Below, piece by piece: positions 1 through 5,907 of a DNA stretch of 7,264 nucleotides; positions within the stretch are counted from its first letter, which is position 1, and every line of letters starts with the position of its first letter. A program made the translations under genes and the position numbers. The stretch is from CAYLZN01 sp964387935. GTDB lineage: Bacteria > Acidobacteriota > Vicinamibacteria > Vicinamibacterales > JAFNAJ01. The notes beneath the pieces were generated by a model, which was not told the origin of the DNA, searched no databases, and saw nothing but the letters and a program-made list of their open reading frames with translations. The DNA lies in the NCBI GenBank assembly GCA_964387935.1, contig CAYLZN010000301.1, positions 1 through 7,264 of the forward strand, read 5' to 3'.

Positions 1-1569
1 GCGGCGATCAACTCGCTGGCCATGTCGTCGGCGGGCATGCACGCGGACGTGGCCGAGGGCCTGCGGTTCTTTGCGAAGTACCAGCGAGCCGACGGCAAGA
101 TCACCCATGAGATCTCGCAGGCGGCGGGCCGGATCCCCTGGTTCACGGACTTCCCGTACGCCTACTACCACGCGGACACCACGCCGTACTGGATCGTCGC
201 CGCCTGGCAGCACTGGCGCGCCACCGGCGATGCGGCGCTGCTGGCGGAACTCTGGCCCGCCTTGGAGAGGGCGTGGGCCTGGTGCCTGACGACCGAGACG
301 GACGGCGACGGCCTGATCGAGAACACCACGGGCGGACTCGGGGCGATCGAGGTCGGTGCCATCGGGGAGAGCATTCACCAGGACATCTACCTGGCGGCCG
401 TCTGGGTGCAGGCCACCGAGGGGATGGCCGCCCTCGCCGAGGCCCGGGGCGAACCCGCCCTCGCCGCGGACGCGCGAGCCCTCCACACCAAGGCAAGGGC
501 GACGCTCAACGACCGCTACTGGCTCGAGGGCGCGGGCCACCACGCGTTCGGCCTCCTCGCGTCTGGCCGCACGAACGACGCGCTCACGGTGTGGCCCGCC
601 ACGGCGGCCGCCTTCGGCCTCCTCGAACCGTCGCGCGCGAACCGCACGCTGGCAGCGCTCGCCTCGCACCGCGTGAGCGCGGACTGGGGCACCCGGATGC
701 TGGCGCGCGACCACCCGCTCTACGAGCCCCTGCACTACAACATGGGGGCGGTGTGGCCGTTCGTCACGGGCTTCGTCGCGTGGGGACACTACCAGTATCA
801 ACGCCCCTGGTCCGGCTTCCCGCTGCTCGACGCGCTCGCGCGCCTGACGTTCGATTTCGCACGCGGCCGCCACGCGGAACTGCTCTCCGGGCAGTTCTAC
901 CGGCCACTCGACACCGCGGTACCGCACCAGTTCTTCGCGAGTTCCATGCTGGCGACGCCGCTGTTGCGCGGGCTGGTCGGCTGGAACCCGGACGCGGCGC
1001 ACGGACGCGCTCGACTCGCGCCGCAGATTCCGCCTTCCTGGACGCAGTTCGAGGTGCGTGACCTTCCCGTGGGCGCCAGCCGCGTGGACCTGCGCCTGAC
1101 GCAGGCGGCCGGCTCGCTCACGGCGACGCTGCGGCTGTCGTCCGGTCCGCCCGTGTCGATCGAGTGGGTGCCCGCGGTGCCGACGGGCGCCACCGACGTC
1201 CGGACCCTCGACGCTGGCAGGCCCGTTACGCCCGGCCTGGTTCGGATCGGTCGCGCGCCGACCACCGTGATCACGACCTGGCGTGGCGGGTACGCGGTGG
1301 AGCCGCCGCGCCGCGACGTGTCGGTGGGCGACACGAGCCGTGGGCTGCGGGTGCTCGACGTCCGCACGGCCGGGGCGGACGTGGCGATCGACCTCGAGGC
1401 GCCGTCGGCCACCGCGCACGAACTCCGCGTGTTCGGCGGGCGGCCCTCGTCGGTGGACGGGGGCGACGTCGTGAGCTGGGAAGGCCGGGAAGGACGCGTG
1501 CGGGTGGAGTTTCCAGCCGCGGCCGACGGCCTGTCGCGGGTGACGCTGACGCTGCGCGCCGCGCGCTGA
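1..1569 (+). CDS. Six-hairpin glycoside hydrolase, amylo-alpha-1,6-glucosidase (glycogen debranching)-like, 3' part
   Basis: The frame is open from base 1 to TGA at 1567-1569, giving 522 visible residues. The true start lies outside the window; the ATG at 22 is internal because the frame continues before it. Residues ~1-330 look like the (alpha/alpha)6 barrel of debranching-type glycosidases. Visible motifs are HADTTPYW (~57-64), DGDGLIEN (~101-108), an E/D-bearing helix start GESIHQD (~122-128), HYNMGAVWPF (~245-254) and HAELLSG (~291-297). From ~345 to the end the sequence changes to beta-rich, hydrophobic/charged alternation, suggesting a C-terminal beta-sandwich. Family members cleave alpha-glucosidic bonds in glycogen, maltodextrin or related glycans; the substrate here cannot be fixed. 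Without the N-terminus I cannot tell whether the protein is exported. Its stop directly abuts the stop of the convergent gene. Related six-hairpin families (GH63, GH116, GH15) are alternatives. Confidence 0.8.
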   Translation, partial: AAINSLAMSSAGMHADVAEGLRFFAKYQRADGKITHEISQAAGRIPWFTDFPYAYYHADTTPYWIVAAWQHWRATGDAALLAELWPALERAWAWCLTTETDGDGLIENTTGGLGAIEVGAIGESIHQDIYLAAVWVQATEGMAALAEARGEPALAADARALHTKARATLNDRYWLEGAGHHAFGLLASGRTNDALTVWPATAAAFGLLEPSRANRTLAALASHRVSADWGTRMLARDHPLYEPLHYNMGAVWPFVTGFVAWGHYQYQRPWSGFPLLDALARLTFDFARGRHAELLSGQFYRPLDTAVPHQFFASSMLATPLLRGLVGWNPDAAHGRARLAPQIPPSWTQFEVRDLPVGASRVDLRLTQAAGSLTATLRLSSGPPVSIEWVPAVPTGATDVRTLDAGRPVTPGLVRIGRAPTTVITTWRGGYAVEPPRRDVSVGDTSRGLRVLDVRTAGADVAIDLEAPSATAHELRVFGGRPSSVDGGDVVSWEGREGRVRVEFPAAADGLSRVTLTLRAAR

Positions 1570-2340
1570 CTACCAGAGGGACTCGCCGGTCTTCCGGAGC
1601 CACGCCTCGGCCTCGCGGAAGTCCGGATACACGCGCGCGACCTCTCGCCAGAACCCCCGCGAGTGGTTGGCGTGGCGGAGATGCACGAGCTCGTGCATGA
1701 GGATGTAGTCCGACACGAAGGGCGGCATCTGCACGAGCCGCCAGTTGAGGGAGATGTTGCCCTGCCGCGAGCAGGATCCCCAGCGCGTGCGCTGATCGCG
1801 GACGATCACCCGCTCGACCGCGAGGCCCAGGCGCCCGGCGAACTCGCGCAGCCGGGGCTCCAGTTCATGTTCAGCCAGGGTCCGGAGCTGCCGCTCGACG
1901 GCCTTGCGAACCGAGCCGCCCCCAGGCACGCGGACCGCCTGGTCGGCGAAGTCCACGGTGGCGCCCACGAGCCCCGGGCGCACCGAGAGCGTCACCTCCC
2001 GCCCGCGAAACAGGATGGGCGTGCCGTGGGACCAGTGTTCGTGCGCCAGGCGCGTGCTCACGCGCTGCCGCCACTGCCGCTCGATCCAGGAGCGGTGGCG
2101 CTCGACCACCTGCAGCGCCTCCCGCTTCGATCCCCGCAACGGAATGGTGACCCGCACGACGCCGTCCGGCCGCACGCGCAGGATGTACTTCCGGGCACGC
2201 GGCGATCGGACGAACACGTACGCGATCGACGCCTGCGGCGCCGCCGGGGCCGACGCGTCCACCGGCGGGCCCGGGGCCTGCCCCCCGGCGACCGGCGTTT
2301 CGGGCCCGCGGTCGCCGAAGGGGAGGGGAATCTGGGTCAC
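1570..2340 (-). CDS. YgjP/DUF45-type metal-dependent hydrolase (SprT-like metallopeptidase fold)
   Basis: With the start chosen here the protein has 256 residues. The C-terminal half carries the family signature: RTRWGSCS (~184-191), NWRLVQMP (~199-206), then HELVH (216-220) and a third histidine six residues on (H226) in HANHSRGFW. This HExxH-x5-H arrangement is a zinc site of the YgjP/WLM/SprT type. Residues ~12-38 are a Pro/Ala/Gly-rich linker, and no signal peptide is seen, so the protein is probably cytoplasmic. The frame is open to a GTG at 2382, but the GTG at 2340-2338 overlaps the TGA of the upstream peptidase (2339-2337) as GTGA, typical of translational coupling. GTGs at 2361 and 2349 are further options, and none has a strong Shine-Dalgarno. 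The cellular substrate of this family is poorly defined. It ends in TAG at 1572-1570. Confidence 0.88.
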   Translation of the reverse strand: MTQIPLPFGDRGPETPVAGGQAPGPPVDASAPAAPQASIAYVFVRSPRARKYILRVRPDGVVRVTIPLRGSKREALQVVERHRSWIERQWRQRVSTRLAHEHWSHGTPILFRGREVTLSVRPGLVGATVDFADQAVRVPGGGSVRKAVERQLRTLAEHELEPRLREFAGRLGLAVERVIVRDQRTRWGSCSRQGNISLNWRLVQMPPFVSDYILMHELVHLRHANHSRGFWREVARVYPDFREAEAWLRKTGESLW

Positions 2341-4400
2341 TTCGTCCACTTCGTGATCCACTCGAGCACCGTGTCGTGCCACAGGATACTGTTCTGTGGT
2401 TTGAGCACCCAGTGGTTCTCGTCAGGGAAGGACAGGAAGCGGCTCGGGATCCCGCGGCGCTGGAGCGCCGTGAACGTCGCCATGCCCTGGGTTTCGACGA
2501 CGCGATAGTCCAGGGCGCCGTGGATGACGAGCATCGGCGTCTTCCACCTGTCCACGTGGTCTGCAGGGTTGTGCTTCGCGTAGCCCGCCGGGTTGTCCCA
2601 CGGGGTGCCGCCGTGTTCCCACTCAGGGAACCACAACTCCTCGGTCGCGAAATAGGCGAACCGCTCGTCGAGGTTGCCATCGTGGTTCACGAGGCAGCGG
2701 AAGCGATCCGGCCAGTTGCCCGCGATCCAGTTGATCATGTAGCCGCCGTACGACGCGCCGAGCGCGCAGGCCCTGGTGCCATCGAGCCACGGGGCGTGGG
2801 CGAGGGCCGCATCGAAGCCCTTCCGCAGGTCCTCGAGCGGCTTGCCCCCCCAGTCCCCCCGGATTGCGTCGGTGAACGCCTGGCCGTAGCCCGTCGAGCC
2901 GTGGAAGTCCACCATGACCACCCCGAAGCCCGCGCCGGCGTACGTCTGGGCGTTCCAGCGATAGTGGAAGTTGTTCGAGAAGCTGCCCTGCGGGCCCCCG
3001 TGAATCAGGAACGCCACCGGGTACTTGCGTCCCGCGGCGAAGCCGACGGGCTTCACGAGCCAGGCGTGCACGGTCTCGCTGTTCCAGCCCTTGAAGGTGA
3101 TCTGCTCCGGCTCCCCCATGGCGATCGACGTCAGGCGGGCGTCGTTGACCCTGGTGATCTGCGTCAGGCCAGTGCCATCGGGCTTGACCGTGTGGAGGTC
3201 TGCCGGCGCGGTCAGCGAGTCGATGGACACGACGATCCGGTCCTTCGCCACGCCAGGATCGACGTGGTGCCCCTTGGTCAGGATCGGTCGCGCGGCGCCG
3301 GTCGCGGCGTCGATTGCAAAGAGCCCTTTCTGGCCGAGGTGATCCGCCGTCGTGAAGATCGTCCGGCCATCCGCGGCCCACACGATGGTGTCCGCGGACC
3401 GGTCCCAGCCGTCGGTGAGCGTTCGCGGCTGACCGTCGGGCCAGCCGCGGAGGACGATGGCGAGGCGGTCCGACTCGTAGCCCGGTCTCGCCATCGCGCG
3501 GTAGCCGAGCGTCCGGCCATCGGGTGAAAACACGGGACCCGTGTCCGTGGCCGCGTTGCCTGCGGTCAGGTTGCGCGGGGCGGCGCTGCCATCTGCCGGC
3601 GCCACGTATAGGTCCACGTTGGTGGACCAGGGTTCGGTGGTCCCCGCAAGGCGCGCCGCGAACACGACGCCGCGGCTGTCTGGCGTGAAGGTCAACTCCT
3701 CGGCGCCGCCAAATGGCTTCGTCGGCGCGTCCGCGTCCATCCCCTTCATGATGGCGACTGGCTCGCCGCCCGCGACTGGCACGACGAAGAGATGCGACCG
3801 GCGACCGTCCTTCCAGGTGTCCCAGTGGCGGATGAAGAGCCGGTCGAAGATCCGGCCGCTGCCCGGGCGCTTCTTGTCGGCCTCGAGCCGCTCAGTGGTG
3901 CAGGCCAGCGTGGCACAGTCGACGAAGACGTCGAGCGCCACCGCGAGCGAACGCCCGTCCGGCGACAGGACATACGAGCCGACATCGAGCGGCAGCGAGG
4001 TCACCTGCTGGGCGTCGCCGCCCGCCACCCCAACCCTCCACACCTGCATCGAGCCAGACCTCGACGACAGGAAGAACAGCGAGCGGCTGTCGCGCGCCCA
4101 GACGGGGCTGACGTCGCTCGCGGGATGGTCGGTCAGCCGTCGGAGCCCGGTGCCATCGGTCCCGACGACCCAGACATCGGGTCGTCGCCGGTTGGCGTCG
4201 AGATCGAGGCTGCTCTGCACGAACGCCACCTGCGTGCCGTCCGGTGAGACCGTGGCTCCGGAGATTCGTTCGAGAGCAATCAGGTCCCTGATGCCCAGCG
4301 GGCGCGGCTGCGCGCCGGCACTGCTCGGAACGCTCAGGCCGATCACGCACGCCAGTACCACCGGAGTGAGCGCGCGCGATCGCGGGATGACAGAACGCAT
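2337..4400 (-). CDS. Secreted S9 family serine peptidase, dipeptidyl-peptidase 5 (S9C)-like
   Basis: The protein has 687 residues. Residues 1-30 form a signal peptide: basic start with Arg2/7/9, hydrophobic core ~11-24, and cleavage after SSAGA before Gln31, so it is exported. Residues ~40-430 form a TolB/PD40-like beta-propeller with repeated SPDG-type blades (SPDGTQVAFV, SPDGRSLAVA, TPDSRGVVFA, SPDGRTLGYR). The DC-x4-CT pair at C162/C167 and the FIRHWDTW stretch just after it fit the DPP5-like branch. The C-terminal alpha/beta hydrolase has HGGPQGS (~467-473), nucleophile Ser550 in GASYGGYM, Asp631 in GALDYRV and His663 in ENHWV, a complete triad. Family members release dipeptides or blocked residues from peptide N-termini, so a role in periplasmic peptide scavenging is likely. 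The ATG at 4400 is preceded by AGGAGG at 5 nt. A TTG in frame at 4586 would add 62 residues, mostly read through the heptamer array, and is rejected. The gene overlaps the next one by GTGA. Confidence 0.95.
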   Translation of the reverse strand: MRSVIPRSRALTPVVLACVIGLSVPSSAGAQPRPLGIRDLIALERISGATVSPDGTQVAFVQSSLDLDANRRRPDVWVVGTDGTGLRRLTDHPASDVSPVWARDSRSLFFLSSRSGSMQVWRVGVAGGDAQQVTSLPLDVGSYVLSPDGRSLAVALDVFVDCATLACTTERLEADKKRPGSGRIFDRLFIRHWDTWKDGRRSHLFVVPVAGGEPVAIMKGMDADAPTKPFGGAEELTFTPDSRGVVFAARLAGTTEPWSTNVDLYVAPADGSAAPRNLTAGNAATDTGPVFSPDGRTLGYRAMARPGYESDRLAIVLRGWPDGQPRTLTDGWDRSADTIVWAADGRTIFTTADHLGQKGLFAIDAATGAARPILTKGHHVDPGVAKDRIVVSIDSLTAPADLHTVKPDGTGLTQITRVNDARLTSIAMGEPEQITFKGWNSETVHAWLVKPVGFAAGRKYPVAFLIHGGPQGSFSNNFHYRWNAQTYAGAGFGVVMVDFHGSTGYGQAFTDAIRGDWGGKPLEDLRKGFDAALAHAPWLDGTRACALGASYGGYMINWIAGNWPDRFRCLVNHDGNLDERFAYFATEELWFPEWEHGGTPWDNPAGYAKHNPADHVDRWKTPMLVIHGALDYRVVETQGMATFTALQRRGIPSRFLSFPDENHWVLKPQNSILWHDTVLEWITKWTK

Positions 4401-4405
4401 GAGTT

Positions 4406-4411
4406 CCTCCT
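4406..4411 (-). promoter_or_regulatory. Strong Shine-Dalgarno deciding the S9 peptidase start
   Basis: On the minus strand AGGAGG lies 5 nt before the ATG at 4400-4398. It fixes the start directly before the signal peptide and excludes the longer frame that runs through the tandem repeat. Confidence 0.85.
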
Positions 4412-4439
4412 GAGGCGAGAAGGTATCACGAGAAGGGCA

Positions 4440-4557
4440 GGCACAAGGCACAAGGCACAGGGCACAAGGCACGAGGCACAGGGCACAGGGCACAAGGCAC
4501 AGGGCACAGGGCACGAGGCACAGGGCACGAGGCACAGGGCACGAGGCACAGGGCACG
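4440..4557 (+). repeat. Heptamer tandem array A, 16 units of GGCAC(A/G)(A/G)
   Basis: Sixteen complete 7-bp units run without a phase break from 4440 to 4551, followed by a partial GGCACG. The first five bases never vary; only positions 6-7 do (AA, AG or GA). The right end, 4510-4551, is three copies of the 14-mer GGCACGA+GGCACAG, a higher-order repeat that suggests recent slippage in 14-bp steps. On the minus strand the unit reads TTGTGCC/CTGTGCC. The array fills about two thirds of the gap between two divergent genes, so it must lie in or beside their promoters. The 7-bp period is not a multiple of 3. Every open frame through it gives a Cys/Leu/Pro heptapeptide-like shadow, so it is not coding. 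Confidence 0.95.
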
Positions 4558-4573
4558 CGTCGTGTGGCCGGAG

Positions 4574-4579
4574 TAAGAT
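4574..4579 (+). promoter_or_regulatory. Possible -10 element (TAAGAT) for the oxidoreductase gene
   Basis: TAAGAT matches TATAAT at 4 of 6 positions and sits 6 nt before the ATG at 4586. If used, transcription would begin at or next to the ATG, giving a nearly leaderless mRNA. The matching -35 position would fall inside the end of array A. A GGAG at 4570-4573 (12 nt from the ATG) is the only Shine-Dalgarno-like alternative. This is inference from spacing only. Confidence 0.25.
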
Positions 4580-4585
4580 CGCCCA

Positions 4586-5584
4586 ATGTCGACCAATGCT
4601 CAGTGGCGTCTGCGTGAACGTCCCGAAGGTGTCGTGAAGGCGTCTGATTTCGCGTGGCACGAGGAACCAGTCCCCGCGCTCGGTGAGGGCCAGGTGCTCG
4701 TCCGGACGCTCTACCTGTCGCTGGATCCCACCAATCGCGTCTGGGCCTCGCGCGACAGTTATCTGCCGGCGGTCGGCATCGGCGAGGTGATGCGCGGCAT
4801 TGCCGTGGGCCGTGTGGAGGAGAGCCGCCACGACGGCTACAAGGCCGGCGATCTCGTCAAGGGCCTGCTCGGCTGGCAGGTCTTCTCGGTGTCTGACGGG
4901 CGCGGTCTGACGCGCGTGCCCCCCTGTCCCGACGACCTCATCCCCCAGCACCTGCACGTGCTGGGACACATCGGCCTCACTGCCTGGGCCGGCGTGGTCG
5001 AAGTCGGCAAGCTGAAGGGCGGCGAGACGATGGTGGTGACGGCGGCCGCCGGGGCCGTCGGCTCGGTGGCGGCGCAGATCGGGAAGCTGATCGGCGCCCG
5101 GGTGATTGGCGTGGCGGGGACCGCGGCCAAGTGCGCCTGGCTCACCGGGGAGCTGGGTCTCGACGGCGCCGTCAACTACAGGACCGAGCCGTTCCGTGCG
5201 CGCTTCAAGACCCTCTGCCCGCGAGGCATCGACGTGTACTTCGAGAACGTCGGGGGACCACTGCTCGAGGCGGCGATCGCCAACCTCGCCCTGCGCGGCC
5301 GCGTGGCCCTGTGCGGGATGATCTCGCTCTACGCGGCCGATGCCCGCCCCGCGGGTCCCTCGAACCTGGACCGCCTCGTGTCTCAGCGCGCACGCATCGA
5401 GGGATTCCTGGTCAACGACTTCGGCCATTGCGCCAAGGAGGCGCTCACCCAGCTCGGCACGTGGCTCGCCGACGGCCGCCTCAAGTCACGCCTGACGGTG
5501 GTCGACGGCCTGCAGCAGGCGCCGGACACGCTCAATCGCCTGTTCGACGGGTCACACGAAGGGAAGCTGCTGATCCGGGTGTAG
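4586..5584 (+). CDS. Zinc-independent NADP-dependent oxidoreductase (MDR family, CurA/prostaglandin-reductase type)
   Basis: The protein has 332 residues, the usual length for the leukotriene-B4-dehydrogenase/CurA branch of medium-chain reductases. The N-terminal catalytic domain shows YLSLDPTNRVW (~43-53), a hallmark of this branch, and GLTAWAG (~130-136). The Rossmann nucleotide site is AAAGAVGS (153-160), followed by VAGTAAKCAWL (~176-186). FENVGG is at ~219-224 and GMIS at ~244-247. The cysteine/histidine ligands of zinc alcohol dehydrogenases are absent. Relatives reduce the C=C bond of alpha,beta-unsaturated ketones or aldehydes with NADPH in the cytoplasm, so a detoxification role is likely; the substrate is unknown. 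The ATG at 4586 begins the conserved N-terminus and has only a weak, distant GGAG. The gene stands alone, divergent from the peptidase, with heptamer arrays on both sides and no obvious terminator after TAG. Confidence 0.92.
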   Translation: MSTNAQWRLRERPEGVVKASDFAWHEEPVPALGEGQVLVRTLYLSLDPTNRVWASRDSYLPAVGIGEVMRGIAVGRVEESRHDGYKAGDLVKGLLGWQVFSVSDGRGLTRVPPCPDDLIPQHLHVLGHIGLTAWAGVVEVGKLKGGETMVVTAAAGAVGSVAAQIGKLIGARVIGVAGTAAKCAWLTGELGLDGAVNYRTEPFRARFKTLCPRGIDVYFENVGGPLLEAAIANLALRGRVALCGMISLYAADARPAGPSNLDRLVSQRARIEGFLVNDFGHCAKEALTQLGTWLADGRLKSRLTVVDGLQQAPDTLNRLFDGSHEGKLLIRV

Positions 5585-5593
5585 GGACGAGAT

Positions 5594-5621
5594 CGGTTCT
5601 CGGTCGTCGGTATTCGGTGCT
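5594..5621 (+). repeat. Short heptamer run, 4 units of CGGTNNT
   Basis: Four consecutive 7-bp units share CGGT and a final T: CGGTTCT, CGGTCGT, CGGTATT and CGGTGCT. The run begins 9 bp after the oxidoreductase stop. It is short and diverged in its variable bases, but its period equals that of the two larger arrays nearby, which makes chance less likely. Confidence 0.55.
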
Positions 5622-5651
5622 TGTCCAGAGACCACCCGTCGCGCTGCAATC

Positions 5652-5717
5652 GAGCCCTGAGCCCCGAGCCTTGAGCCCTACTAAGCCCTGAGCCCTGAGC
5701 CCTGAGCCTTGAGCCTT
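5652..5717 (-). repeat. Heptamer tandem array B, about 9 units of GAGCC(C/T)(T/C)
   Basis: Read on the plus strand the units are GAGCCCT, GAGCCCC, GAGCCTT and GAGCCCT (5652-5679). A 3-bp ACT insertion (5680-5682) and a variant AAGCCCT (5683-5689) follow, then GAGCCCT, GAGCCCT, GAGCCTT and GAGCCTT (5690-5717). On the minus strand the units read GGCTCRR, differing from array A (GGCACRR on plus) at one base. The array begins 7 nt beyond the CCA end of the tRNA-His gene, so it would be part of the trailer of an extended tRNA transcript. It lies ~70 bp after the oxidoreductase stop. No coding role is apparent. Confidence 0.92.
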
Positions 5718-5724
5718 TGTGTAT

Positions 5725-5801
5725 TGGGGTGGATGAGGGGATTCGAACCCCCAGCCTCTGGAGCCACAGTCCAGCGCTCTAACCCTTGAGCTACACCCAC
5801 C
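5725..5801 (-). tRNA. tRNA-His (anticodon GTG), with encoded G-1 and CCA
   Basis: On the minus strand the 77 nt fold into a full cloverleaf. The acceptor stem GTGGGTG pairs with CATCCAC, with one G-T wobble. The D-arm is GCTC/GAGC, and the anticodon stem CTGGA/TCCAG has loop CTGTGGC and anticodon GTG. The T-arm GGGGG/CCCCT has loop TTCGAAT. An extra G precedes the acceptor stem (base 5801) and pairs with discriminator C73 (base 5728), the identity mark of tRNA-His. The CCA end is encoded at 5727-5725. It stands alone, and array B follows immediately downstream. Confidence 0.97.
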
Positions 5802-5833
5802 GTGCAGACGGCGCGGGCCCGCGCGAGCACACC

Positions 5834-5863
5834 AGTGTAACGCAGCCCCCGAAACCGCCGCAA
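5834..5863 (-). promoter_or_regulatory. Likely promoter of the tRNA-His gene
   Basis: On the minus strand TTGCGG (5863-5858, -35) and TACACT (5839-5834, -10) are 18 bp apart. The -10 matches 4 of 6 consensus bases and is the least GC-rich spot of this spacer. The -10 ends ~32 nt before the mature tRNA 5' end. The leader between holds the perfect 14-bp palindrome GCGCGGGCCCGCGC (5811-5824). The spacing is good and the consensus moderate. Confidence 0.45.
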
Positions 5864-5907
5864 CGGTCGGAGCCGGATCACGGCAGACTGGGCCGCACGC
5901 CGGACGA

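Noticed and set aside
2376..4413. Two long plus-strand open frames opposite the S9 peptidase
   Set aside because: High-GC antisense shadows; the minus-strand gene has an intact triad, propeller and signal peptide.
4440..4557. CRISPR array
   Set aside because: Units are 7 bp and contiguous, with no spacers.
4401..4586. 62-residue N-terminal extension of the S9 peptidase (TTG start at 4586) rich in CALCLVP heptapeptides
   Set aside because: It is the heptamer array read in frame. The ATG at 4400 has a perfect Shine-Dalgarno and begins a clear signal peptide.
4343..5428. Long minus-strand open frame opposite the oxidoreductase, also containing Cys/Leu/Pro heptapeptides
   Set aside because: Antisense shadow of a well-recognised gene plus the array; no family-like sequence.
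5725..5801. tRNA-His as an integration site
   Set aside because: No integrase and no direct repeat of the tRNA 3' end found in the window.
5532..5907. Continuation of the GGDEF frame through the N gap and the tRNA to 5532
   Set aside because: Out-of-phase reading after the gap that crosses a complete tRNA and array B; a better frame ends at 5908.
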